Shown here piece by piece: positions 1-10,000 of a DNA stretch of 13,519 nucleotides; within the stretch, counting starts at the first letter, position 1, and each line of letters begins with the position of its first letter. Origin of the DNA: Terana coerulea (lineage: Eukaryota; Basidiomycota; Agaricomycetes; Polyporales; Phanerochaetaceae); contig JAKOGH010000111.1 in assembly GCA_024811115.1 (NCBI GenBank), forward strand, positions 1 to 13,519, written 5' to 3'. The notes under the pieces were generated by a model, which worked only from the letters and a program-made list of their open reading frames with translations, made no database searches and was not told the DNA's origin. The translations under genes and the position numbers were made by a program.

Positions 1-321
1 AAGGACATCCTTCTCGAATAGGTTGCCGATGACACTTTCCCTGGCGTGGATTGCAGCAGCATGTCGTCTACACGCCAGTAGAGTCGAAGACAGTGAGTGA
101 TACTCCGGACGTTGAAAGCAAGTTGTACGTACGGCATTGCACACGCTTCAGCACGACCTTTACGTGTATGCGAGCTTCAAAGGCTGATATGCGTCGGGAT
201 ATTTGATATCGCCTTGCTGAGCGACTCCAGAGACCAAGCCAGAGCACATAACAGTACCCTCGGCGGCTTGCTAAAACTGCAGAGTCTGTCTCAAGTGAGA
301 TTTCGACATCTCAAGCACTGA
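1..321 (+). CDS. possible 3' end of an unrecognised gene (two exons, partial)
   Basis: Frame 2 is open from the window edge to position 92, where it meets a strong donor (A|GTGAGTG at 93). A pyrimidine-containing acceptor (CGCTTCAG, ending at 151) lies 59 bp away, the typical intron size in this window. Splicing 93-151 joins the open frame to a second open stretch from 152 to a stop at 319-321, adding about 55 codons. I do not recognise the predicted residues and see no domain. Support is only the coincidence of a good donor, a good acceptor, the right intron length and compatible frames. It could equally be noncoding. If real, it ends tail to tail with the heme oxygenase gene. An AATAAA at 561-566 is on the matching strand but lies 240 bp downstream. 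Confidence 0.28.
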
Positions 322-747
322 GATTTATGTAAGCACACTTGGGAATCGTCCTCAGCAGGGGTGGCCGTTACTTCGCTGCCCTCGAAGTCAAAATCTCCCT
401 GCGTCTTCGATAGGTATCATTGTGAGCGCGCAGCAGCGCCATACGACATTGTTGTGGCTGCCCATGAGCAGCGGACAACCGCAGGTCCAGCTTATCTTCA
501 CAGAGAGCATGTGGAAGCTGAAAAATCATGCATAATGTCTAGAATACAAAGATGGAGTGAAATAAAATGAGTATATGCGGTATAAACGTAAGCACATTCG
601 TCGAATAGCGGGGACGAACGGACGGGTGATGCCCGTTTACGTGGGACTGTGATGTGGTGGAACAAAGAACTGCATGACGCTATCACGAGCTCCTGCGTTC
701 CGTGCCCCGAGTACAAACGAAGCATCCAAGCCAAGATCCGCCACCGA
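322..747. other. intergenic, nothing recognised
   Basis: No coding frame here looks real and no RNA gene was seen. The stretch is the 3' flank of the minus-strand heme oxygenase. It contains an AATAAA on the plus strand at 561-566, which might serve a plus-strand gene to the left. Confidence 0.5.
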
Positions 748-1830
748 CTACGACGAGGACGTGGAAAAGATGCTGCTGAACCAGTGGATTGCTGCCTCAA
801 AACCCTTCTCGCCCTTGTAACCCCCGATAACGAGCCAGGCCTGCGATATGAGGATGGCGAGGAGGACGGCAGCGACAGTCGAGACCGAGAAAGCACCTTC
901 TTGCTCCGGCTTGGTAGGCAGTGGCAGAGGGTTGTACGACTCAGTGGGCGTCATGGGGTCGCCTAGCACTGCAGGCGTCGTCTCGAATGTGCTGGGCTTC
1001 AACGGCGCCTTTAGCGTGGTGAACAGGCCAGTGTTGAGTGAGAATGCGAGGCTGGCTTCGTCCAGCATGCGTGCTAAAACGCTGTGTTAGTCATGCCTAT
1101 GAGGGAGATCTCAGGGAAAGTGCACCCTTCAAGGCTTGGTCATCACTGACACCGGCATTCATGCCATCGCGGTACCATTCCTTGATCTTCTTCATGTCGC
1201 CGATCGTACTTGGCGCGTTGCCGCCGAGTTGTTTGAAGTCGTAGAACGACAAGCCCGCGCCATCCTCTAGGCCGTACGCCTTGGCTATCCGCCGCTTGAT
1301 GAATTGACCGCCACTTAGGTCGCCGAGGTACCGGACATATGCGTGTGCGAGGAGCAGGGCGGGATCCGAGGCGGTGAGCTTCTTGAGGCGAGCGGTGTAG
1401 GCCGAGAACGGCTTCGGCGGGCGCGACACCAGGCGAGTGTGGATGGGGTGCGACTGCCATGACGACTCCGGTGTCTGCAGCAGGTGCGCAATGTCCGCTG
1501 AGAGGCTCTGGGTGCGGGCGAACAGCCCAGGGTTATATGTGGGCGCAAGCACGGCATTGGTGGCATGCTTCTCGAGGCCTTGCTCGAGGGCACTGCACGT
1601 GTGGCGTCAGCGGCACAGCAGGACACGACAACGGAACCGGTGACGCACTCGTATACGTGGTACAGCATCATGAGGAAGCGGACATACTCGTCCCTGTCGA
1701 GCTCGCCCCTCGTCAGCCAGCCTGCACCCTGGCTGTGTTCGGCCTCGTCGTGTGCAGCGGCCGTGCCTGTCTTGAGCAGCGTTGAGATGGGTTGCGAGTA
1801 GTCAACATCCGCTGCGGTTATTGCGCCCAT
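748..1830 (-). CDS. HMX1: heme oxygenase, C-terminally membrane-anchored
   Basis: Heme oxygenase opens the heme ring to biliverdin, releasing iron and carbon monoxide. In fungi it usually sits on the ER membrane facing the cytosol and serves iron recycling. Exons read 1830-1649, 1592-1126 and 1073-748. The introns are 1593-1648 (GTGCGT..GCAG) and 1074-1125 (GTGCAC..TTAG). The product is 324 residues. Near the N-terminus, His27 in the TAAAHDEAEHS segment is positioned like the heme-binding proximal histidine. The family signature HAYVRYLGDLSGGQ lies at about residues 144-157, with the distal-helix glycines intact. After a Pro-rich linker, residues about 280-302 form a hydrophobic helix followed by a short tail, the classic tail anchor. 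The ATG at 1830 is in a CACCATG context and no earlier in-frame start is needed. All splice phases agree and no frame break is seen. Family identification is firm. The ER location is inferred from the anchor. Confidence 0.93.
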
Positions 1831-2988
1831 GGTGGTGAGGGAGAGTTGGGGAAGATGGTTGATGGAGGAGGCGGGCTTGGGCAGGTGGTGGTTTAAGTAG
1901 AAGATGGGGGTTGTTGGAAAAGCGGGAGGGCATGGTCGCGTCCGAGACGGGTCTGAGGCTGTCGTGCTCAGCGCAGATGGCGAAATTTCGCTGCGTAACC
2001 GAGGCCATGTAAGCGCGCACTAATGAATGCGAACCTCGAAGATCCCCTCGTTTCATCTCATCTTATCTGATACCGCTCTGATCTCGGCTGCGATCATTTG
2101 ATTTGCTGCTGTGGGCCGCTGCGGCTCCGCCTCCTCTTCTGTCTCTCTCTCTCTTTCCGTCTGAATCCTCACACACCCGGCGACGTCTCAGCTCAGCCCC
2201 TTATAATTGGCATACTTGGCTTACACAGCACTGAACATCCAGATACTGGAAAATATCTGACAGGTCATCTGGGTGAAGCTGCATCAGCATACAAAGATTT
2301 CTCTGGCGCTGTATTGGAATTACTGTCACCCTACGATGTCCGCTACATTTCTTCTTAACAACTCCATGATTTCGGGCATCGAGCCAGGCTCGAAGGGAAG
2401 GTTTACCTCGAGGTATTTGTCAGATACAGGGGCATGTAGGTTGGATGCCTTTCCAGGCAGCTTGGATTTGTCCGCTGATTCTGCTTTGTCATGGAAAGCA
2501 TCAAAGCTGCTATGTAGTCATAATCCTGTGCAATTGCGATGCAAAACGTTCCTTTCTGCGGACTGCAGCGGTGTTTATAGACACCAAGACAGCTTATGCA
2601 AATATGCTGGTGAGTCTCGCGCAACCTCTAAGGATTCAAAGCCTCATGTCCAAATACGACGTTTTCTATTCTCTCGGTGCAGTTATGTCCCAGCTGTGCC
2701 CCTCAACTTGCTGCTGTCTTACAGCTGTTTGCTTCTCATCTCACAGAAATTTCGACGGCGAATATTCAAGCTTCCAAACTTCGCAAGTGGGGTCTGAAGT
2801 CATGCTACTGTTAGACTTGTGAGAGATTGATCGCCGAGTGCGCCTGAGCGTGCAAAGGCGTCTTGGCTCTGACGGCCATTGACACCAAGCGCCATTAACC
2901 ATCTTACACCGTGTCGTTGCACACCGCGACGATATCTTGTGGCTGAAGACCCCATGTTTCTTATCAAACCGACAGAGGCCACAAGACT
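1831..2988. other. intergenic region between two divergent genes
   Basis: This stretch of about 1.16 kb lies between the start of heme oxygenase (leftward) and the start of the F-box-like gene (rightward). It must therefore hold both promoters. Immediately upstream of the heme oxygenase ATG, the minus strand is rich in C, A and T with CCACC units, as in fungal leaders. A pyrimidine-rich tract with a CT repeat lies at about 2131-2159, and a TATAAT-like sequence at 2202-2207. A frame of 174 codons at 2273-2797 has no recognisable domain and looks accidental. Confidence 0.5.
2063..2071 (-). promoter_or_regulatory. iron-responsive GATA factor site (ATCWGATAA match)
   Basis: The minus strand reads ATCAGATAA, an exact match to ATCWGATAA, the motif I recall for fungal iron-regulatory GATA repressors of the SreA/Urbs1/Sre1 family. 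It is about 233 bp upstream of the heme oxygenase ATG and on the same strand. An iron-sensing repressor on an iron-releasing enzyme is biologically sensible. This is only a sequence match; occupancy is inferred. Confidence 0.4.
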
Positions 2989-4492
2989 ATGCACGTAGAC
3001 GAGGGAAATGTACGGCTAGACGATGCTATTAATGAGATATTGGTTTTGCAGTGCTCGCCACATTCGAACTCAAGTTCGACAACGCCTGGTGAGCTCTACA
3101 CCCTCATTGCGAGTGTTGCATATGAAGGATTCAAACATGAACAGCTACAGATTCGTTAGAACACGATGTGCCGCTTAGCCGGCAGCCACCGGCGGTGACT
3201 GAGGACGTGCATGCGCAAGTATGGACCAAGTTCCCTGGGGACCTCGTACTTGGCCCCATGTTGGATGTCCTCGTGCATTTCGCTAAGAGCAGCCTCAGTC
3301 CATCGACTGCTTTGACGAAGGGCCAGCTTTTAGCCTTGTCAAGAACATGCCGTCTTTGGAGCTACCGACTTCGACCATTCTTATTCCAAAAACTCACCCT
3401 GCGGACCTATGCCGACGTGCAGTTCATGTCATGCATCCTTCGTTCGACGCACTCGATGTTCTTATCCGGCGCATATATCCTCCATCAAATGCGAGAATTG
3501 GGACTCGCGCTCCATGACCACAGCAAACACATCCTTTGTTGTTGGCAGCCATCCTCAGGCAGCTGAAGTCCGTTTCGGTGGTACTCTCGGGAGCCGAAGA
3601 AGACAGGCGCGGATCCAGACATGTATTGTCTCAGGCTTCCCGACCGCGATTCCAATACATACAGGGTCTCCGTCTTCTTCACTTGAACCGACTGCACGTG
3701 CCATCGTTCTCATCCCTCCTTCGTACCCTGGGGGCCATATCCTGCTTACAGCGTATTTGGTTAGCTTCCGTGACCTGTGATGGTGCGTAAAGCGACCTGG
3801 AGGAGCCCCCAAGTGCACTAATGCGTTCACGCACTTGGAAACGGTTGGCATGTTTGGGTATCACGGTATGCACAAGTGGGTGTATATCTGGCTTTTTGTG
3901 GCCGCCAGCACACATCGGCAGTATCGGCGCCTGCACAGCAACCAGGACACTATGATCGACATATCATTTCTAGTGTGGGTGACGCAGACGTTGCTTCCCA
4001 ATGATGAGCAATCAAGATACCAACCATATGAGTTTGAAAAAGTAGTCCAGCACTGCAGCAATGGTGAGACCTCCTTACGTCCACACAGAACGGTGTACTG
4101 ACTTGTTGCGTAATCCGCACGGGCCAGATCTGTTCATATTTACTGTGAGCAGACGATTACACTATTGGGGCCCTTATTTGGCTTTCGCGACTCGCCCTGC
4201 GTCTGTCGCATCAGACTCTCCGTGGACTCTTAGGCGCGTCGTCGTCGTTTATTCTCAGACGGGTTACGCGTTGGACGAGCGATGTTGGCGATTGATGTGC
4301 AGAGCGATGCCATCCATCCCGCCGCATCTAGAAGCTCTGGATTTTTGGTGTGGTGGTGCGCCGGCTAAATATGGCAAGTTGTTGGACATTGTCGCAGTGT
4401 GCGCACCGGGCGTGCCTGTGAAGCTGAGACGCTACCCAGCTTTGGTTGATCGCGAGAGCATTATGAAGGTGGCACTGGAATGCATATACTAG
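2989..4492 (+). pseudogene. F-box-like protein gene with two frame breaks
   Basis: The gene starts at ATG 2989. Intron 1 is 3089-3150 (GTGAGC..ACAG) and the last intron is 4064-4127 (GTGAGA..CCAG); the stop is at 4490-4492. After an acidic, Ser-rich N-terminus, residues from WTKFPGDLVLGPMLDVL to CRLWSYRLRPFLFQKLTL resemble an F-box: the start is like LPPEL..I, followed by a C..W pair. Leu-rich segments follow, as in substrate-binding parts of fungal F-box proteins, which recruit targets to SCF ubiquitin ligases. The frame changes twice without a usable intron. The first break lies between 3518 and 3563 (frame of 3168 to frame of 3536). The second lies near 3781-3790 (to the frame of 3835), beside a TAA. 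The final exon (4128-4492) reads cleanly. The gene may be a decaying copy or intact with sequence errors, since TOR also shows single-base indels. The F-box assignment is moderate. Confidence 0.5.
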
Positions 4493-5106
4493 GCTTCAGG
4501 GAAGGCGTCGATCCGCATGCACTTACTTCCCTTCCCCTTGCACCAGGTACTAGTTATACGTCCTCGCTCCTCGCATACAGTGGACTTCCCCGCCCTATCT
4601 GCGTCAATGAATCGCGAGATGAACCAACACCTGCAGCCCGGCACGTCCCAGATAAAGCGGTATGAACCAGCACCAAGATATTTTCAGAAGAGCTAGCCGG
4701 TGGTCCAGGGCTCATGCGCACACAACTTACAGGACACGGATTGAACCGTGTTGAGAATAAATTAATAAGTCCGCACGCCACAAAGCCATCCGACATAAAA
4801 ATGTGCAGTGCATTAGTTTTTCATGTCGAATGACCAGCTGAAGATTTTATTCAACGAAGGGCATGTACGACGTCGGCGACCTTGAAATGAATATCTGGAT
4901 GGTGGTCGACCTAGATCTCCCTTTCCCTTTGGAACGCAGTCGAGCACGAGCGCCTACATATTGACGACTTGATTTGGCAGGTCGGCTGAATTGGGTCAGC
5001 CACTGCCCGATCCAGAGCCTGAAGGCAATCGAAGCACGGTCAGCCTCGCTCGAACGTATAAGACGGACAACGACAGACCTGTCTCTCCTCCACCTCAACC
5101 ACCACC
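4493..5106. other. intergenic, nothing recognised apart from a short hairpin
   Basis: This is the 3' flank of the F-box-like gene and the 5' flank of the membrane protein gene. It holds an AATAAA at 4756-4761 on the plus strand and a perfect 6-bp stem with a 6-base loop at 4734-4751. Neither has a clear role. Short open frames here have no recognisable content. Confidence 0.45.
5057..5063 (+). promoter_or_regulatory. TATA-like box
   Basis: TATAAGA lies 44-50 bases upstream of the ATG at 5107, a plausible core-promoter position for a fungal gene with a short leader. A CT/CCA-rich leader ending in CCACCATG follows, which supports the chosen start. Confidence 0.4.
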
Positions 5107-6171
5107 ATGTTGTTCGTCGACCTCTTTGTCGTGCTCGTCACCACGCTCCTCGCACCGTTCGTCGCACGTCTGTCGGGCACCTGGGGTGCTGTGTCCTTCT
5201 CCTCGTCCAACATCGCCGCGCGTGCTGGATTTTCTCTGGATCTCTGGGCTCCGGTTACCTCTGTCTTCGCGTTCTATGAAAACATCAACATCACTACATC
5301 TTCCTCTATCATCTCCTCGGCCATATTGGACTCTCTCTTGGACATCTCGGGAGACCCTGACCTGAACACTGGCTATCTTGATCTCGACGGCTCGGATGCT
5401 TGCGTCGCTCCATCAACATTCGCTGAGGCTATCGCTTCCGTATATGCTGCTGCCCACCCGCCACCCGCCATCGTCACCGACGCTCTTCCTGTTGACACAC
5501 CGGCTCCCACCGCTCTGGCATCCGTTGAGACTGCCGCCGCCCTGGACGCTGCTGCCGAGTCACAAATCAATGTCACCGACGCTCAGGCTCCCATCATCGA
5601 GGCTGAAGAACCTGTGGCGGATGACGAGGGCTTGCTCGAGAACTTCAACTTGAAGGGTCGATTTGTTCGTGAATCATGGGCTTACGTTGTTGGCCGTTTG
5701 TTCGACGGCCTCCGAGTCGACTCATCCGTCATCTTCGTCTTTATTTTGGTTATATGCCAGCTTCTCATGGTACGTCTCATCCTCTGTGCCTTTATCCGCT
5801 CTGGCTGACTACGTTCACAGCTGCCCGAACTATTGCACACCATCCGTGGATGTTGGGAAGAAGTCACAGAGATCGGAGCTCCAACCACAGATTTTCTCAT
5901 GTCGGCAGGCGACTGGCACTTCTTGAATTTGTGGGTCGACAAATTGGAAAACATCAATTCCGCTGCCAGAGACGACAACTGGATTCGGGTCCCCCGTGAG
6001 GTGCTTCAAGAGCTGTGGCGCGACGGATGTGTGGCTGGTATTTGGACACGTACGGTGAGTGCCAGAAGTTTTTCTGTCTGATATCACATGCTCACAGCAC
6101 TGCAGGCCCTGAATGACTTCCGTGACGCCCTCGACAACGATCGCGAGATGCGCAAGGACGCCAAACCTTAA
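5107..6171 (+). CDS. unrecognised membrane protein, 320 residues
   Basis: I do not recognise this family. Exons are 5107-5769, 5821-6054 and 6106-6171. The introns are 5770-5820 (GTACGT..ACAG) and 6055-6105 (GTGAGT..GCAG), each 51 bp and in phase 0. The start is the ATG in a CCACCATG context. Residues 2-20 are strongly hydrophobic, a signal peptide or signal anchor. There follow a Ser-rich segment with possible N-glycosylation sites (NIT, NVT), an Ala/Pro-rich stretch at about 105-160, and an acidic patch (EAEEPVADDEG). A second hydrophobic helix lies at about 203-221, ending at the first intron. The rest is charged, with several Trp residues and a basic, acidic C-terminus. The layout suggests a protein crossing a membrane with a flexible low-complexity middle. 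The short last exon is chosen because the alternative acceptor at 6097 leads to a stop after four codons. Confidence 0.72.
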
Positions 6172-7042
6172 GCCATCCTCTGTTGTCCACGATCGTCAAG
6201 TTGCACACAAGCTTTGGCGAGCCATCACAAGTCAGCTTGTTCCTAAACATCTCGCCCACTCATTGACTGCCGGCGTGGCTGGTATCGCGAGCATGACCAT
6301 GAATGTGACCGCCAGAGCGCGGCACTGTGGCCATGAAACTGAGGTTTGCAAGTTGCAGCCTCAGCTCTCCGATGACCACCACGGTTTGTCAATGATGTCA
6401 GTGAGGTGTAGGCAGGTTCGCCCAGCGCAGGTTGCGCTGCAAAGGTCGCCCCTAGTCCCTACTCGAGACTCTTGAAGATGTCTATCAACAGCTAGATATT
6501 CTTATTCGTGACTACGACCCAAACTATTCATCACCACTAGCATCGTGTTTCATACTACATATCACAGTAATTCACACTATTTGAACCTGTAGTTCTGTAA
6601 TTTCATCCTGTACTTTCTGAACCTGAGAAACATGGCATCGATGTCTCCAGAGAGAAGCTTTTTCATCATCTCTACTACGCAAAGCACGGCAGCTCAGTCT
6701 CCCACCGAACATCCCGATTTGAGTCAGAGGGCCGGGCGGCATGACCATTTTGTTATTGACCAACGCTGCGCGCGTATATCGATATCTCCGCGTGGGTTGC
6801 ATCAGAGACTTTACGATGTTGGCGTAGCGACACAAGATACACAGAAGAGCATGGTTGTGAAGACCCGATTGGTTTACACGATTCGTTGCGCGCAAGATTA
6901 AGCTTTGACTAATAGCAAGAGAATGCAGTAATTGCGGACATATCAATGTAGAGTACATAACGCGAACGAGCAGTGGTAAGGAAGAACAAAGAGGTAATAC
7001 ATGATACAGATAGACGGGACCACCAGTACTCAAATCTTATTT
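6172..7042. other. intergenic region between convergent genes, nothing recognised
   Basis: This 871-bp stretch lies between the 3' ends of the membrane protein gene (plus) and the TOR gene (minus). Open frames at 6113-6475 (plus) and 6572-7033 (minus) have no recognisable domain and no supporting splice signals. I see no RNA gene. It is much longer than needed for two 3' UTRs. Confidence 0.45.
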
Positions 7043-7058
7043 TCACCAAAACGCACAC
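7043..7058 (-). other. TOR: 16-base terminal micro-exon of TOR encoding the FATC tip
   Basis: The penultimate exon ends within a Trp codon (TG|GTGAGT at 7117/7116). After a 58-bp intron with acceptor TTTTTAG, the last exon supplies the third base of that codon and then Cys-Ala-Phe-Trp-stop. This recreates the invariant GWC.FW end of TOR kinases, which strongly supports so small an exon. Confidence 0.9.
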
Positions 7059-10000
7059 CTAAAAAGCATAGTCAGCCAAATTCCGACCCACGGCATATAT
7101 TATATTCAGAACTCACCAGCCAGAGAAGCATTGACAGAGATTTTCGAGCGACGTCGCCTGGATGATGAGCTTGTCGACCTGCGCCGAGACGGAGAGCACC
7201 TCGTCGGGGTTGAAGTCGCGCCCCGTCAACTTGTGCTGCACGCGGTTGTACACCGCCAGCGCGCGGTCGTTCCGGATCTCCTGTGCCTCGTTGAAGATGT
7301 CGTTCTCGTCCGGGCGCATGCGCCGGTGCGCGCCACCAGCCACGTCGGCCGCCGAGCCGACGAGGTCGACGTTCCGGTCCGGGTTCATCACTGTGTGCGA
7401 GACGGTACGACAGTCAGTTAGGTGCGCGGGGAACACGTGTACTGGGACATACGTTCTGCACGACGGCTGTCTCCGTCGTGTTGGATTAGACGCCATGTGA
7501 TCAATGGGTCGTACACGAAGGCCTCCAAAACGGCCATCAGGGACTCCTTGTTGTCTCGCAAGACCTTCATGCTGATCTCGCAGGTTATTCTGAAGCTGCC
7601 CTCGATGCCGCTGACCTGCGAGGTATATTATAGTCAGAATTTGGCCTCAAGCATGAAACGGGTAGAACACCATACCTCCATCGCGTGCGTCAGCATCCTG
7701 GTCAACCGGAACGGAATCTTCTCCGGGTACTTCTCGCGGTGCATAGCGACCTCGAAGCAGTCACCGAAGTCGATATGCACGACCTTGCCGGTGCTACGCT
7801 GGAGCATCAAGTTCGAGGGATGACGGTCGCCGAGACCCAGGATGTGGCCGACCATGCTGTTGATGGCGAGCGAGCGAGTGTAGGTCGCGCGGCGCTCGAG
7901 CCAGTGCTCCGAGTTCGCGCTCTTCAGCCACAAAACGCGGTAGAGATCTTGGCCGGTGGTATTCTCCAGCGCGTACTCAAATACTTCGACCTTCTGCAGG
8001 AGGATGAGGTCTTCGTAGTTGGGCGCCATCTGTACAAGACGTATTGAGGGCGAATTTCTGGGAAGCTAAGATAGAACTGACCTGTAACATGAGCCGCCGC
8101 TCGATGTCGATGAGAACCTTGCGCGAGTCACGGTATTCCTTAACGAGCACGTGCAGAGTGTCGCTGTCGTTAACCCATCCAAGTAAACCTGCCTGCGGAG
8201 CCAGAGGAGTGACGGAGAAGCGCTGGATGTGCAATCGCCTCTTGAAACAGTCGACATCCTCGTACAGCAGGTTGTTGACCAGGCTGAATAGTTGCATCAC
8301 CCTTTCATCCTGGCGAAGATCTTCGTGGCCCTTCAGCAGGAAGTGGTAGTCCTTCTGGTCACTGCCCTTGATAGCTAGACGCCTTGGTCGCTGCTTCGAC
8401 GAGATGACGGTTAACTTGGGAACGAAGCTGCCAATGGTCACTACGGGCATGCCCGCCTGGTAGGTTCCTGGAGACAGGGTGAGTTCGTAATCGACAGAAC
8501 ATCGAATAACGACCAACCTGGGACGGCGAGTTGGAGGTGGCGGGCCTTCAGGAGCTCGGGTGAGACAAACTGAAGATCGAGGGTCGTGAGGGACTCCAAC
8601 TGCTTCTTAATCCTTGTGAACACCTTTGGCGATTGTCAGCCGGTATACATCGAGGGTTCATGAGCAAACTCACGCCGTAGTAGATCTCCCATGCCTTCTC
8701 AAGGTCACGCAACTCGCCATAGATGCGGTAACGACGGCAAGCTTCGCGAGCTTCATGAAGGTCTCGACCAAACACTTGCGCGAACGACGTCTCGCGAGCC
8801 GTTTTCGGTCCCTGCGACGACTTCAGCTGGCAATGCTAAGATATATCGAAGATGACCTACCGCTTCCACCATTGCATGCAAAGGCTCCAGGTGCGCAATC
8901 ATGCCGTCAGGATTGTGGTCATTGAAGTAGAAGCGGGAGGCTTCCTCGAGGCCGTCGAACCACTGCTCATGCCACAGGATGGCAACTCGGATGAGCTCTC
9001 CACTAACAATCATAGCTTGCTCCACGATGACTGGACTATGCTCGCGCATACGATCCATGATGCTAAGAGCAGCGCTATGCCGGAGTGCACTGTTGGACTT
9101 CGATGCGACGGTGAGGGGATAAATCAACGCTTGAGGGTGGTGTCGTCCGACGTCTGCGAGCAAGTTGTTGATGTTCCGTCTGATGTTTGCGTTGGGCGTC
9201 TGGATACGGGCAATAATCTGCAGAAATGTCAGGGGCAAGTTGAATGGGTCGCGCGCAGAAATCATACCTGGGGGATGACCTCCAACCACGTATCAATTTC
9301 AACGTTCGTGAATCCGCTGGTCATCGCATGGCTGACATCATCGTGGGCACCGTACTTGAACCAAAGGGTCAATAATCGCAACGTATCTTGCAGGGCGTTG
9401 GTCTTCCGTTGCAGAGCGATTGAGCGGAAGAAACCTTCGACGGCTTGGACAATATGCACGGTCAGATCGTTATTGGGCATGTCCGTCCGTTGCTCAGAGA
9501 TGCTCTCCAAATACCCGATCACTTCGAATTCCGCAAGAGCCCACGTATGCCAGGCCTTGTACCACTTCGGATCATAATGCGTAGCTAGCCAGTATGAGTG
9601 CAATATTTCTTTGATGGGTCTCTGTTGTGTTTGATGAGAACTGTCTCTCATTCAGTGCAACGATAACACTCACCGTGTCCCAGTCGGCGTGGAGGGCAAC
9701 TTGCCACTGGCCCTGCTTGAAGTAGCATCGGGCGAGCAGGCGAGATAAGTCATCTAACTTGGCCTTGTGTGCCCCAGTAGTTGCCGCGCGCTCGTTCTCA
9801 GGTACGAGGTCCTTCGCGAGGCTCGAGGTAAACTTGAACAGGTACCGAAGGCTCTCGTCGTGTTGTTCATTGGTCCACATGAATTTGAGATGCGCGTATA
9901 CAACGTGAGGTGGGACACGAACGTCCTGCGGGTTGTCACGATATTGGGCATGCATCTAGGTAAGGGGTTAGCGCCATCTATATATCTGGAAAGGAAGAGA

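Noticed and set aside
2273..2797. A plus-strand open frame of 174 codons between heme oxygenase and the F-box-like gene.
   Set aside because: It is Ser/Cys/Leu-rich with no recognisable motif, a poor start context and no splice support. It looks accidental.
3783..3876. An intron starting at GTGCGT (3783) to repair the second F-box frame break.
   Set aside because: The donor is good, but the acceptors tested (ending at 3876, 3908, 3921, 3938 and 3945) do not lead into the frame required by the following coding segment and the next intron's phase.
4700..4800. A T-arm-like motif (GGTTCAATCC) on the minus strand within a hairpin at 4734-4751, suggesting a tRNA.
   Set aside because: The loop is 6 rather than 7 bases with the best stem, and no complementary acceptor stem lies at the required distance. 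There is no convincing D-arm or anticodon arm.
6572..7033. A minus-strand open frame of 153 codons just downstream of the TOR stop.
   Set aside because: It has no recognisable domain and lies in the TOR 3' flank; coding signals are absent. It is not part of TOR, whose FATC end is fully accounted for by 7043-7058.
8852..9577. A plus-strand open frame of 241 codons.
   Set aside because: It lies antisense to TOR exons 12 and 13 and runs through their intron. It has no domain and reflects the codon usage of the opposite strand.
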